A stretch of 40,927 nucleotides of DNA from an uncultured Lachnospiraceae bacterium (GCA_934330725.1 CAKRGM010000021.1:1-40927); one strand, 5' to 3'. Positions 8,540 through 15,840 are shown, counted from the first letter of the stretch. Numbers and translations: made by a program. The notes: generated from the sequence alone by a model not told the origin.

Positions 8540-8815
8540 ATGAATAAAACAGAGTTAGTAGCAGCAATTGCTGAAAAGGCTGAATTATCAAAGAAGGATA
8601 GTGAAAAAGCATTAAAGGCTTTTATCGACACAGTAACTGAAGAATTAAAGAAGGGTGACAAAATTCAGTTAGTTGGTTTTGGTACATTTGAAGTAAGCGA
8701 AAGAGCTGCAAGAAAAGGTAAGAATCCACAGACAGGAAAAGTTATTGATATCCCTGCTTCAAAGGCACCTAAGTTCAAGGCTGGAAAGGCTTTAAAGGAT
8801 ACAGTTAACGCATAA
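8540..8815 (+). CDS. hup: HU-family DNA-binding protein
   Basis: The 91-residue protein is a standard HU nucleoid protein: MNKTELVAAIAEKAELSKKD at the N-terminus, VGFGTFEVSERAARKGKNPQ at about residues 42-61, then the DNA-binding arm and a KFKAGKALKDTV end. HU binds DNA as a dimer without strong sequence preference, bending it and compacting the nucleoid. GAGGAG lies upstream of the ATG. It has its own strong promoter and its own terminator, and precedes rqcP as in many Clostridia and Bacilli. Confidence 0.96.
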   Translation: MNKTELVAAIAEKAELSKKDSEKALKAFIDTVTEELKKGDKIQLVGFGTFEVSERAARKGKNPQTGKVIDIPASKAPKFKAGKALKDTVNA

Positions 8816-8885
8816 TAAGTTTTGTGAAACTAAGTCGCAAATACATTGATTAATATTGGTCAGTGTTTATAACGATACTTTTTAC

Positions 8886-8918
8886 AGTCCAGTGCCAGAT
8901 TTGGCATTGGACTTTTTT
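8886..8918 (+). terminator. Rho-independent terminator after HU
   Basis: AGTCCAGTGCCA and TGGCATTGGACT form a stem of about 12 bp with one G-T wobble around a GATT loop. The right arm is followed directly by a run of Ts. Confidence 0.88.
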
Positions 8919-8925
8919 AACCGTG

Positions 8926-9012
8926 TTATTTGTTTCGGGGTAAAAACAAATGGACTTTGATGTCAGATGAAAATAATGTCAGATGAAAAGCGTCTGCGGA
9001 ATGGAGATTAGA
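8926..9012 (+). repeat. Intergenic modular repeat, copy A (before rqcP)
   Basis: The hairpin module is ATTTGTTT (8928-8935) with AAACAAAT (8944-8951). It is followed by a 14-bp direct repeat, ATGTCAGATGAAAA, at 8960-8973 and 8976-8989. The tail GAATGGAGATTAGA gives a GGAG exactly 6 nt before the rqcP ATG. It resembles the copies at 16119, 19304, 20568 and 36486. An in-frame ATG 12 nt upstream of the start lies within the tail, as in the other copies. Confidence 0.6.
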
Positions 9013-9252
9013 ATGAGACTTGATAAATACTTAAAGGTATCGCGTCTGATAAAAAGGCGTACGGTTGCAAATGATGCATGTGATGCGGGAAGAGTCATGA
9101 TAAATGGAAAGGTTGCAAAGGCATCGACAGATGTTAAAGCGGGAGATGTTATTGAAATAGAGTTTGGTAACAGAAATGTAAAGGTGCGTGTAAAGGAAGT
9201 AAAAGATACCATTCATAAAGAAGATGCAGCTGAAATGTTTGAATATATATAA
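9013..9252 (+). CDS. rqcP: S4-domain RNA-binding protein RqcP (YabO)
   Basis: The 79-residue protein is a stand-alone S4 domain beginning MRLDKYLKVSRLIKRRT, with the GRVMINGKVAK turn characteristic of the family. RqcP works with RqcH in bacterial ribosome-associated quality control: it binds the 50S-peptidyl-tRNA complex and helps add alanine tails to stalled chains. The chosen ATG matches the family N-terminus and follows a GGAG at 6 nt; longer in-frame starts upstream would run through the repeat. It heads the yabP-yabQ-divIC-spoIIE group, its conserved place in Firmicutes. Confidence 0.92.
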   Translation: MRLDKYLKVSRLIKRRTVANDACDAGRVMINGKVAKASTDVKAGDVIEIEFGNRNVKVRVKEVKDTIHKEDAAEMFEYI

Positions 9253-9274
9253 TAAATATGACTAAAATGGACGA

Positions 9275-9320
9275 CTCCATAATATATTAGGGATAAAGGA
9301 TAAGATGATATATTATGGAG
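9275..9320 (+). promoter_or_regulatory. Inverted repeat in the yabP leader
   Basis: A perfect 13-bp inverted repeat, CTCCATAATATAT at 9275-9287 and ATATATTATGGAG at 9308-9320, flanks a 20-nt purine-rich loop. The right arm ends in GGAG and abuts the AGGAG (9321-9325) just before the yabP ATG at 9331. A hairpin here could mask part of the ribosome binding site. There is no T tract, so it is not a normal terminator. Confidence 0.65.
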
Positions 9321-9330
9321 AGGAGCCAGT

Positions 9331-9618
9331 ATGGAAGAAAGAGTTAAACAGAAACGCCAGCATAAGCTTCATATGGAGGAAAGGCGTAAAATTCAGATGA
9401 CAGGTATCAGTGATGTGATATCATTTGACCTGAACAAGGTAGTGCTTGATTCAGATTATGGCATGATAACTATAAAAGGAGCAGACCTGCATGTAAACAG
9501 ATTGTCTGTTGAAAAGGGAGAACTGGATGTTGACGGCAGGGTAGATGCTGTTACATATTCAGAAGCCGGAAGTTATTCAAAAAATAAAGAGTCTTTTTTC
9601 AGCAGGCTGCTAAAATGA
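9331..9618 (+). CDS. yabP: Sporulation protein YabP
   Basis: This 95-residue protein matches YabP, a small sporulation protein of Firmicutes that is expressed in the mother cell under sigma-E in Bacillus and is needed for normal spore coat or cortex formation. Features include HKLHMEERRKIQMTGISDVI near the N-terminus and a beta-rich core containing DYGMITIKGADLHVNRLSV. The gene overlaps yabQ by 4 bp (ATGA), showing translational coupling. The AGGAG at 9321 is 5 nt from the ATG and abuts a 13-bp inverted repeat. Confidence 0.88.
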   Translation: MEERVKQKRQHKLHMEERRKIQMTGISDVISFDLNKVVLDSDYGMITIKGADLHVNRLSVEKGELDVDGRVDAVTYSEAGSYSKNKESFFSRLLK

Positions 9619-10145
9619 TAAGTTATCTGATTTCGTGGGAATGGACATCTTTGCTGACGTCTTTATACTGGGGAATGATACTGTCGGCAGAATACGACTG
9701 CATAAGAATATTCAGAAGAGTGGTAAAGCATTATAAGATATGGGTTATGTCACTGGAGGACATATTGTTCTGGATAAATGCAGGTATTACGGTTTTTTGC
9801 ATAACGTATGAACTTAATGATGGCATAATACGGGGATTTTCAATTGCAGGTCTTTTAGCTGGAGCAATAATTTACAGATATTCATTTGGACGTATTTTTG
9901 TTAAATATATATCAAAACTCATACTATTTGTATTAAAGCCATTGAAAAAACTGGCCGGATTTATTAAAATGAAATTTAAAGGGCTTTTAAGACTGATGGC
10001 AAAAAAAGCACAAAAGCATAAAAAAACAGCAGAACTCAAAAAGAGTACAAAAAAGAAGGAAGCAGCAAAGCCAGACAGAAATAGGAAGCCGGAAGATTCA
10101 AAGAAATTATTAAAGGCTGGAACTAAAGGAAGGGATAAAAGATGA
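9615..10145 (+). CDS. yabQ: Spore cortex biosynthesis protein YabQ
   Basis: The 176-residue membrane protein has hydrophobic segments at about residues 5-25, 42-60 and 65-95, followed by a very Lys-rich cytoplasmic tail. YabQ of B. subtilis sits in the outer forespore membrane and is needed for cortex synthesis. The start overlaps yabP by 4 bp and the stop overlaps divIC by 4 bp, so translation of the three is probably coupled. The family is recognised mostly from the yabP-yabQ-divIC context and the membrane pattern; the basic tail is variable in the family. Confidence 0.82.
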   Translation: MISYLISWEWTSLLTSLYWGMILSAEYDCIRIFRRVVKHYKIWVMSLEDILFWINAGITVFCITYELNDGIIRGFSIAGLLAGAIIYRYSFGRIFVKYISKLILFVLKPLKKLAGFIKMKFKGLLRLMAKKAQKHKKTAELKKSTKKKEAAKPDRNRKPEDSKKLLKAGTKGRDKR

Positions 10146-10477
10146 AGTTCGAAACCAGAAGAGAAAGAGAACGCAGGTTGAAAAGACAGAAGCGCTCAGG
10201 TATATTGGGAATAGCCGCTGCATTTTTACTGGTTGCTTTATTGGGAATAGCCCTTTGGAATGGCAAAGTATCACTGCAGAAGAAAAATGCAGAGTATGAG
10301 CAGCAGAAACAGGAACTGCAAAAGCAGATTGATGAGCAGAAACAAAGAGCTGATAATCTTGAAGAATATAAAAAATATATTCAGACAAAGCAGTTTGTTG
10401 AAGAAGTTGCTAAAAATAAATTTGGGCTTATATATCCGGATGAAATTGTTTTTAAGCCGGATAATAAAAACAAATGA
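10142..10477 (+). CDS. divIC: Septum formation initiator DivIC/FtsB-like protein
   Basis: The 111-residue bitopic protein has a very basic cytoplasmic N-terminus (RRERERRLKRQKR), one membrane segment at about residues 20-40, and a coiled coil (about 45-75) rich in Gln/Lys/Glu. A conserved C-terminal block follows (about 80-105: FVEEVAKNKFGLIYPDEIVF). DivIC forms a divisome complex with FtsL and DivIB at the septum. The start overlaps yabQ by 4 bp. This is its canonical location between yabQ and spoIIE; B. subtilis has yabR in addition, which is absent here. Confidence 0.9.
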   Translation: MKFETRRERERRLKRQKRSGILGIAAAFLLVALLGIALWNGKVSLQKKNAEYEQQKQELQKQIDEQKQRADNLEEYKKYIQTKQFVEEVAKNKFGLIYPDEIVFKPDNKNK

Positions 10478-10535
10478 TAAATTTAAATAGATTTATACGT
10501 AAAAAATACGTAATTTAAAATACAAGGCACATCAT

Positions 10536-10569
10536 TTCGACATATATTTCATATTTCAGGTTTTATAAT
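10536..10569 (+). promoter_or_regulatory. Spo0A-activated sigma-A promoter of spoIIE
   Basis: TTCGACA at 10536-10542 is the exact reverse complement of the core Spo0A box TGTCGAA. A perfect TATAAT (10564-10569) begins 21 bp after it. Spo0A-activated sigma-A promoters such as spoIIE and spoIIG of B. subtilis use just this abnormal spacing, with the 0A box over the -35 position. Transcription would start near 10576, leaving a leader of about 65 nt. Confidence 0.7.
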
Positions 10570-10640
10570 TGCAAAAAGTGTATGTACAGGTATATACGCA
10601 GACATTTATAAAAACATGGAATAGGAGAGCTGGTGTCCGT

Positions 10641-11765
10641 ATGAGTGATAATGTGCAAAATTATGTAATGGAATATTCTTACACAAAGCTGGAGGAAACA
10701 GCCCGTACATTCAGAAGATTGGGAGAAGCATATGAAAGCACTTCCGAATCAGAGAATACAAAGCCGGGAATTTCACGACAGCTTTTTTTAGTTGCAGACG
10801 TTCTTGAAGAATGTCTTACGATGCATTTACATTCAGAAGAAATTGATAAGGCACTTATAAGGGAACTTACAAGAAAATGTTTTATGAGTGGAGCACGAAT
10901 TAAAAATGTAAGGTGTTTAAGTAAAAGTACAGGAAAAAATGAAATATTATTTCAGGCAAGAACTGTAGGCAGAAGCTGCATGGCGGCAAAAAAACTTATG
11001 CCTGCAATAGAGAGCGTGATGAAGTGTGTATATTATCCAAAAGATACAAACAGAATGATAATAAGTGCAGACTATAATCAATATGTATTTATACAGGAGG
11101 ACCGGTTCAGAATTTTATCAGGTGTTGCGAGGTTAAATAAGGGAAAAGAAAGATTTAATGGGGATAACTTTCTTATAACGGGGCTCGGCTGTGGAAAAAC
11201 CATAGCTGCCATAGCTGATGGAATGGGAAGTGGCAAAAGAGCCTTTGTGGAAAGCAGAATGGTAATTGAACTTATGGAAAACTGTATTGATGCAGGCTTT
11301 AATGAAAAAGCTGCCATAGACCTGGTCAATTCGGCTTATATAGCCGGTGGTGGTATTGGAAATCCAGTAACTATGGATATGAGTGTTATTGATTGTCAGG
11401 CAGGATTTATGCATTGCATAAAGATGGGCGCAGTATCAACATTTATAAAAAGAGAAGCAATGGTGGAAATAATAAAATCCACGACGCTTCCTATTGGTGT
11501 TTTAGAGCAGGTGGATTATGACTGTACAACTAAAAAACTGTACGATAATGATTATATCGTTATGGTAAGTGACGGGATTCTTGAAAACATTCCGTGTCTT
11601 GACAAGGAAGAGAAAATGGCTGAAATTATCAATTCCATAAGTATAAGAAATCCCGATGCGATGGCAGATAAGATTTTAAATGAATCCTTAAAATATAATC
11701 ACATGAAAGCGACAGATGACTGTACAGTGCTTGTGCTTGGCGTGTTTGACACAGCTGGCAAATGA
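10641..11765 (+). CDS. spoIIE: SpoIIE-type PP2C serine phosphatase without membrane domain
   Basis: The 374-residue protein has an N-terminal helical regulatory region (about 1-170, starting with a coiled coil around KLEETARTFRRLGEAYE) and a C-terminal PP2C domain like that of SpoIIE. Metal-binding and catalytic motifs are present: NGDNF, ADGMGSGKRAF with Asp193, VSDGILE and ATDDCTVLVL. SpoIIE dephosphorylates SpoIIAA to release sigma-F in the forespore. B. subtilis SpoIIE (about 827 residues) begins with about ten membrane segments; none exist here, and only 163 bp separate this ATG from divIC. Position between divIC and tilS and the Spo0A-type promoter mark it as the spoIIE orthologue. ATG 10641 is chosen (AGGAGA at 10623-10628, 12 nt away, so weakly spaced); a TTG at 10569 overlaps the -10 box. 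Confidence 0.85.
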   Translation: MSDNVQNYVMEYSYTKLEETARTFRRLGEAYESTSESENTKPGISRQLFLVADVLEECLTMHLHSEEIDKALIRELTRKCFMSGARIKNVRCLSKSTGKNEILFQARTVGRSCMAAKKLMPAIESVMKCVYYPKDTNRMIISADYNQYVFIQEDRFRILSGVARLNKGKERFNGDNFLITGLGCGKTIAAIADGMGSGKRAFVESRMVIELMENCIDAGFNEKAAIDLVNSAYIAGGGIGNPVTMDMSVIDCQAGFMHCIKMGAVSTFIKREAMVEIIKSTTLPIGVLEQVDYDCTTKKLYDNDYIVMVSDGILENIPCLDKEEKMAEIINSISIRNPDAMADKILNESLKYNHMKATDDCTVLVLGVFDTAGK

Positions 11766-11780
11766 TAATATAATCAGAAC

Positions 11781-13346
11781 ATGATTAATAAGGTTTATAA
11801 ATTTATGGAAGAATTTAATATGCTTGATTCGTGCAGACACATTTATGCAGGACTATCAGGGGGAGCAGATTCTGTATGTCTTATAATGGTACTGTCTGAA
11901 GTAATTAAGCGGTATGACTCTGATATAGAACTTACAGCAGTACATGTCAATCATGGAATTCGTGCAGAAGAAGCTGAACGCGATGAAGAATTTGCAAGAC
12001 AGTTTTGTGAAAAAATGAACGTAAGATTTATAAGCAGACATGAAAATGTTCCGGAGTATGCAAAGAAAAACAGGCTTTCAGAGGAGGAGGCTGGAAGGGT
12101 TTTAAGGTACAGGATATTTAATCAGCTTGCAAATGAATATAGTGATTCAAGGATTGCAGTTGCGCATCATTGTAATGACCAGGCTGAAACGGTGCTTCAT
12201 AATATAATAAGAGGTAGTGGTATTGAGGGCCTGGGAGGAATGTCACCGGTACGTGATAACATAATAAGGCCTCTTCTTTGTGTCACGCGCAATGAGATTG
12301 AAGAGTATCTGTCTTACAAAAAACAGGAGTTTGTTACAGACAGTACAAATCTTTGCAATGAATACACAAGAAATAAGATAAGAAATATACTCATTCCATA
12401 TATTGAGGAAAATATAAATAATGCAGTGGTGGAAAGAATTTCGGACCTTTCACAGATGGCGAGGCAGAGCAGTGCATTTATACAAAGACAGTCTGAAAAA
12501 CTGTACAAGGAATGTGTTTACGAGGAACAGGGAAATATCCATATAGATATAGACCGTCTTAAAAGTCAGGATGAGTTTCTTGTTTCAACAGTGGTACGTA
12601 TGGCTTTAGGACAGGCAGCAGGCGGGTTAAGAGACATTTATAAGAAGCATGTAAGCGAGGCGGTTTCGCTTATGCACATGTCTACCGGCAAGTGTTTTGA
12701 TATTTCCGGACAGATACGTATCCAGCGTGTTTATGGAGAACTTGTAATTTATAGAAATGAGTCGTTTCCTGAAAAAGTGCAGCAGGAAAAGAGTTTAAAT
12801 ACAGATAAATCAGAAAGTCTTATTAAAATATCAAAACAACAGCTGGAATATATGGAATATGATAAGGCGATACGTTTTGATATAAACAGGACAGCGTATA
12901 TCCAGGGTCTGGGTATGGTCAGAATTAAAACAGTAAGTTTTACAAAAAGTAAGGCAGCAGACTATCTGAGTGATAATGCAGATTTAAGCAGTGATATGGA
13001 TTTAAATGATAACATAAATTTAAATGATAATATAGATTTAAATAACTGCTATACTAAATCATTTGATTATGATAAAATTACAGATAATCTGTTTGTGAGA
13101 TTCCGACGTGAAGGGGACGTTATGGTAATTAATAAGCAGGGAAATAACAAAAAGCTTAAGAAAGAATTAATTGACCGTAAGATTCCGAGACAGTACAGGG
13201 ATTATCTGTTACTTATCGCCGATGAAGCAAATGTAATATGGATTCCTGGTATCAGAATGTCCTATGGCTATAAACCGCAAGAAAAATGTACAATACAGGT
13301 AAAGGTAACTATAGAAACACAAGGGGAGAATAATAATGGAATATAA
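11781..13346 (+). CDS. tilS: tRNA(Ile)-lysidine synthase TilS
   Basis: The 521-residue protein carries the PP-loop ATP pyrophosphatase motif LSGGADSVCL (about residues 24-33) and VHVNHGIR. The HHCNDQAETVLHNIIRGSGIEGLGGM region that binds tRNA and ATP is also intact. The C-terminal TilS domain ends in a typical R-x-R-R-E-GD and LIDRKIPRQYRD block. TilS modifies C34 of the CAU-anticodon tRNA-Ile to lysidine, so that it reads AUA; it is essential. It follows spoIIE by 15 bp and overlaps hpt by 11 bp. An Asp/Asn/Leu-rich insertion at about residues 394-418, built from an 18-bp repeat, is unusual. Confidence 0.95.
   Translation: MINKVYKFMEEFNMLDSCRHIYAGLSGGADSVCLIMVLSEVIKRYDSDIELTAVHVNHGIRAEEAERDEEFARQFCEKMNVRFISRHENVPEYAKKNRLSEEEAGRVLRYRIFNQLANEYSDSRIAVAHHCNDQAETVLHNIIRGSGIEGLGGMSPVRDNIIRPLLCVTRNEIEEYLSYKKQEFVTDSTNLCNEYTRNKIRNILIPYIEENINNAVVERISDLSQMARQSSAFIQRQSEKLYKECVYEEQGNIHIDIDRLKSQDEFLVSTVVRMALGQAAGGLRDIYKKHVSEAVSLMHMSTGKCFDISGQIRIQRVYGELVIYRNESFPEKVQQEKSLNTDKSESLIKISKQQLEYMEYDKAIRFDINRTAYIQGLGMVRIKTVSFTKSKAADYLSDNADLSSDMDLNDNINLNDNIDLNNCYTKSFDYDKITDNLFVRFRREGDVMVINKQGNNKKLKKELIDRKIPRQYRDYLLLIADEANVIWIPGIRMSYGYKPQEKCTIQVKVTIETQGENNNGI
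12987..13047 (+). repeat. 18-bp tandem repeat inside tilS
   Basis: Three imperfect copies of an 18-bp unit of the form GATTTAAATGATAACATA follow one another. They encode six-residue units DLNDNI, NLNDNI and DLNNCY. The period keeps the frame, and the repeat sits in the linker before the C-terminal TilS domain. Replication slippage is the likely origin. Confidence 0.75.
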
Positions 13347-13860
13347 TAATATAAAGATATTGATTTCAGAAGAAGAACTAAGCAAAAGAATATGTGAACT
13401 TGCAGAGCAGATAAGCAATGATTATAAGGGAAGCTATGTAAAGCTTATCTGTATTTTAAAGGGAAGCATATTTTTTACATGTGAACTTGCAAAAAGGATA
13501 ACAATACCGGTAATGATAGATTTTATGCAGGCTTCGAGTTATGGAAGCGATACAAAGTCCAGTGGGAACATTAAGATAAAAAAAGATCTTGATGAAAGTA
13601 TTGAAGGAGAAAATGTAATAATAATAGAGGAAATAATTGATTCAGGACGTACGTTGTCAAAGCTTGTCCCACTTTTAAAAGAAAGAAAACCGAAGGATAT
13701 AAAGGTGTGTACTCTCCTTGATAAACCGGCAAGACGTGTTGCCAGCGTTGATGTTGCATATAATGGTTTTGAAATACCGGATAAGTTTGTTGTAGGATAC
13801 GGACTTGACTATGATCAGCATTATCGTAATCTGCCTTATATAGGTGAGATTATACTGTAA
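13336..13860 (+). CDS. hpt: Hypoxanthine-guanine phosphoribosyltransferase
   Basis: The 174-residue protein is a type I phosphoribosyltransferase that salvages hypoxanthine and guanine to IMP and GMP with PRPP. The flexible-loop SSYGSDTKSSGNIKIKKD region and the PRPP-binding loop IIIEEIIDSGRTLSKL (about residues 95-110) are clear. Purine-binding residues near PDKFVVGYGLDYDQHYRNLP are also clear. The usual E-D pair before IIDSG is E-E here. The start overlaps tilS by 11 bp, and ftsH follows 104 bp later, the standard tilS-hpt-ftsH order. GGGGAGA lies upstream of the ATG. Confidence 0.94.
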   Translation: MEYNNIKILISEEELSKRICELAEQISNDYKGSYVKLICILKGSIFFTCELAKRITIPVMIDFMQASSYGSDTKSSGNIKIKKDLDESIEGENVIIIEEIIDSGRTLSKLVPLLKERKPKDIKVCTLLDKPARRVASVDVAYNGFEIPDKFVVGYGLDYDQHYRNLPYIGEIIL

Positions 13861-13922
13861 TAAATCCGTTTTTTATATAAATGAACTAAATTTAAGAAGC
13901 GGTGAAGAAATAAAAAGAGCGA

Positions 13923-13940
13923 GTTTCGCAATTACCTAAG
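13923..13940 (+). repeat. 18-bp intergenic repeat, copy 1 (before ftsH)
   Basis: GTTTCGCAATTACCTAAG occurs here and, identically, at 38229-38246. In both places it ends about 25 nt upstream of a start codon, just 5' of an AGGAGG. TTCGCAA is also shared with the larger modular repeats at 19304, 20568 and 36486, so it may be a remnant of a related element. Confidence 0.7.
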
Positions 13941-13964
13941 TTAAATATAAATAAGGAGGAAGAT

Positions 13965-15818
13965 ATGAATAGCAGAAAAAACAGGATGGGAGGTATCGGG
14001 GTATATTTTGTAGTGCTGGCTGTAATATTTATAGCTTACTATGCATTTTCCGGAAATCAGACCACATCACAGGGCTACAGTTATTCTGATTTTTTGAAAG
14101 ACGTTGATGCGGGGAGAATTGAAAGCGTAAATGTAAAACAGAATGCTCAGGTTCCAACGGGTACACTGTCTGTAAAGGTTAAAGATGATAAAAAAGAAAA
14201 GTCATTAAATGTAACAGATGTAAATGATACGATTAAGGTTCTTAATGATAAAAATATCAGCTATCAGCTTAAAGATGTGCCTAAGGAAAATACATTTCTT
14301 ACAGCACTGCTACCATTAGTGATATGTATTTTATTTATGGTATTTATGTTTGTTATGATGTCAAGACAGGCTGGCGGAAGCAACGCAAAAATGATGAATT
14401 TTGGCAAAAGCCGTGCAAGACTTATTAATGATGAGAAAAACAGAGTGTATTTTAGAGACGTAGCAGGTCTTAATGAAGAGAAAGAAGAACTTGAGGAAAT
14501 AGTGGATTTCCTTAAGAATCCTGTAAAATACACGGAACTCGGAGCGCGTATTCCTAAAGGTGTTATCCTCACAGGCCCTCCTGGAACAGGAAAGACTTTA
14601 CTTGCAAAGGCAGTTGCAGGAGAAGCAGGTGTACCATTCTTTAGTATATCCGGTTCTGATTTTGTTGAAATGTTTGTAGGTGTTGGTGCGTCAAGAGTAA
14701 GAGACCTGTTTGAAGAGGCAAAGAAAAATGCCCCATGTATAGTGTTTATCGATGAGATTGATGCTGTTGCACGAAGAAGAGGAACCGGAATGGGCGGCGG
14801 CCACGATGAAAGAGAACAGACATTAAACCAGATGCTGGTTGAAATGGATGGATTCGGAATTAACGAAGGAATTATCGTAATGGCAGCTACTAACAGAATA
14901 GATATATTAGATCCGGCTATATTAAGACCGGGAAGATTTGACCGTAAAATCGTTGTCGGAAGACCCGATGTTGCAGGGCGTCTTGAAATTCTTAATATTC
15001 ACGCAGCTAAAAAACCTCTTGGGGATGATGTTGATCTTGACAGCCTTTCTCGTACGACTGCAGGATTTACAGGTGCTGACCTTGAAAATCTTCTTAATGA
15101 AGCAGCGATTAATGCAGCTAAGAATAAAAGAAAGTTTATTACAAATGAAGATGTTAATTTTGCATTTGTAAAAGTTGGAATCGGTGTGGAAAAGAAGAGT
15201 AAGATTATATCAGAAAAAGAGAAGAAAATTACAGCATACCATGAATCAGGCCATGCAATATTGTTCCACGTACTTCCTGACGTAGGACCTGTTCATACAG
15301 TTTCTATTATTCCGACAGGAATGGGAGCTGCCGGCTATACAATGCCTTTGCCTGAAAGGGATGAGATGTTTAATACAAAGGGCAAAATGCTTCAGAATAT
15401 CATTGTAAGCCTTGGTGGACGTATAGCTGAGGAGATAATATTTGATGATGTGACAACAGGTGCTTCACAGGATATTAAGCAGGCTACACAGATAGCCAGG
15501 GATATGGTTACAAAGTACGGATTTTCTGAAAAACTTGGTCTTATTAATTATGATGACAGTAATGATGAGGTGTTTATCGGAAGAGACCTTGCACATTCAA
15601 GACCATATGGAGAGAATGTGGCCGGAGAAATTGATAAAGAAGTAAAGAGCATTGTTGATGACTGTTATAAAAAGGCAAAAGATATAATTCTTAAGAACAG
15701 GGATGTCTTAGAAAGCTGTGCAAAACTTCTTATAGAGAAAGAAAAGATAACAAGAACAGAATTTGAGGCATTATTTGAAGATAAAAAAGGCCCGGGAGTT
15801 GTACTTGAAAAAGAATAA
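13965..15818 (+). CDS. ftsH: ATP-dependent zinc metalloprotease FtsH
   Basis: The 617-residue protein has a first membrane segment at about residues 9-28, an extracytoplasmic domain, and a second segment at about 107-127. An AAA+ module follows with Walker A GPPGTGKT (204-211), Walker B around CIVFIDEID and the second region of homology AATNRIDILDPAILRPGRFD. The zinc protease site is HESGH at 426-430, with the third zinc ligand in the later D-x-x-x-A-T helix. FtsH degrades misassembled membrane proteins and short-lived regulators; in Bacillus it also affects sporulation onset. It closes the spoIIE-tilS-hpt-ftsH group. AAGGAGGAAG precedes the ATG. Confidence 0.97.
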   Translation: MNSRKNRMGGIGVYFVVLAVIFIAYYAFSGNQTTSQGYSYSDFLKDVDAGRIESVNVKQNAQVPTGTLSVKVKDDKKEKSLNVTDVNDTIKVLNDKNISYQLKDVPKENTFLTALLPLVICILFMVFMFVMMSRQAGGSNAKMMNFGKSRARLINDEKNRVYFRDVAGLNEEKEELEEIVDFLKNPVKYTELGARIPKGVILTGPPGTGKTLLAKAVAGEAGVPFFSISGSDFVEMFVGVGASRVRDLFEEAKKNAPCIVFIDEIDAVARRRGTGMGGGHDEREQTLNQMLVEMDGFGINEGIIVMAATNRIDILDPAILRPGRFDRKIVVGRPDVAGRLEILNIHAAKKPLGDDVDLDSLSRTTAGFTGADLENLLNEAAINAAKNKRKFITNEDVNFAFVKVGIGVEKKSKIISEKEKKITAYHESGHAILFHVLPDVGPVHTVSIIPTGMGAAGYTMPLPERDEMFNTKGKMLQNIIVSLGGRIAEEIIFDDVTTGASQDIKQATQIARDMVTKYGFSEKLGLINYDDSNDEVFIGRDLAHSRPYGENVAGEIDKEVKSIVDDCYKKAKDIILKNRDVLESCAKLLIEKEKITRTEFEALFEDKKGPGVVLEKE

Positions 15819-15840
15819 TAATAAAAAAATATCGATTGTA

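Noticed and set aside
10569..10640. N-terminal extension of SpoIIE from a TTG start
   Set aside because: The TTG overlaps the TATAAT of the predicted Spo0A-type promoter and has no binding site. The extra 24 residues do not look conserved and hold no membrane segment.
12987..13047. CRISPR-like array from the regular repeats
   Set aside because: The units are 18 bp without spacers, in frame inside tilS; no cas genes are in the window.
14264..14572. Reverse-strand frames inside ftsH and similar ones in spoVT, spoIIE, mutS2 and hypE-like genes
   Set aside because: Serine- and isoleucine-rich shadows of real genes, with no binding sites and no family signature.
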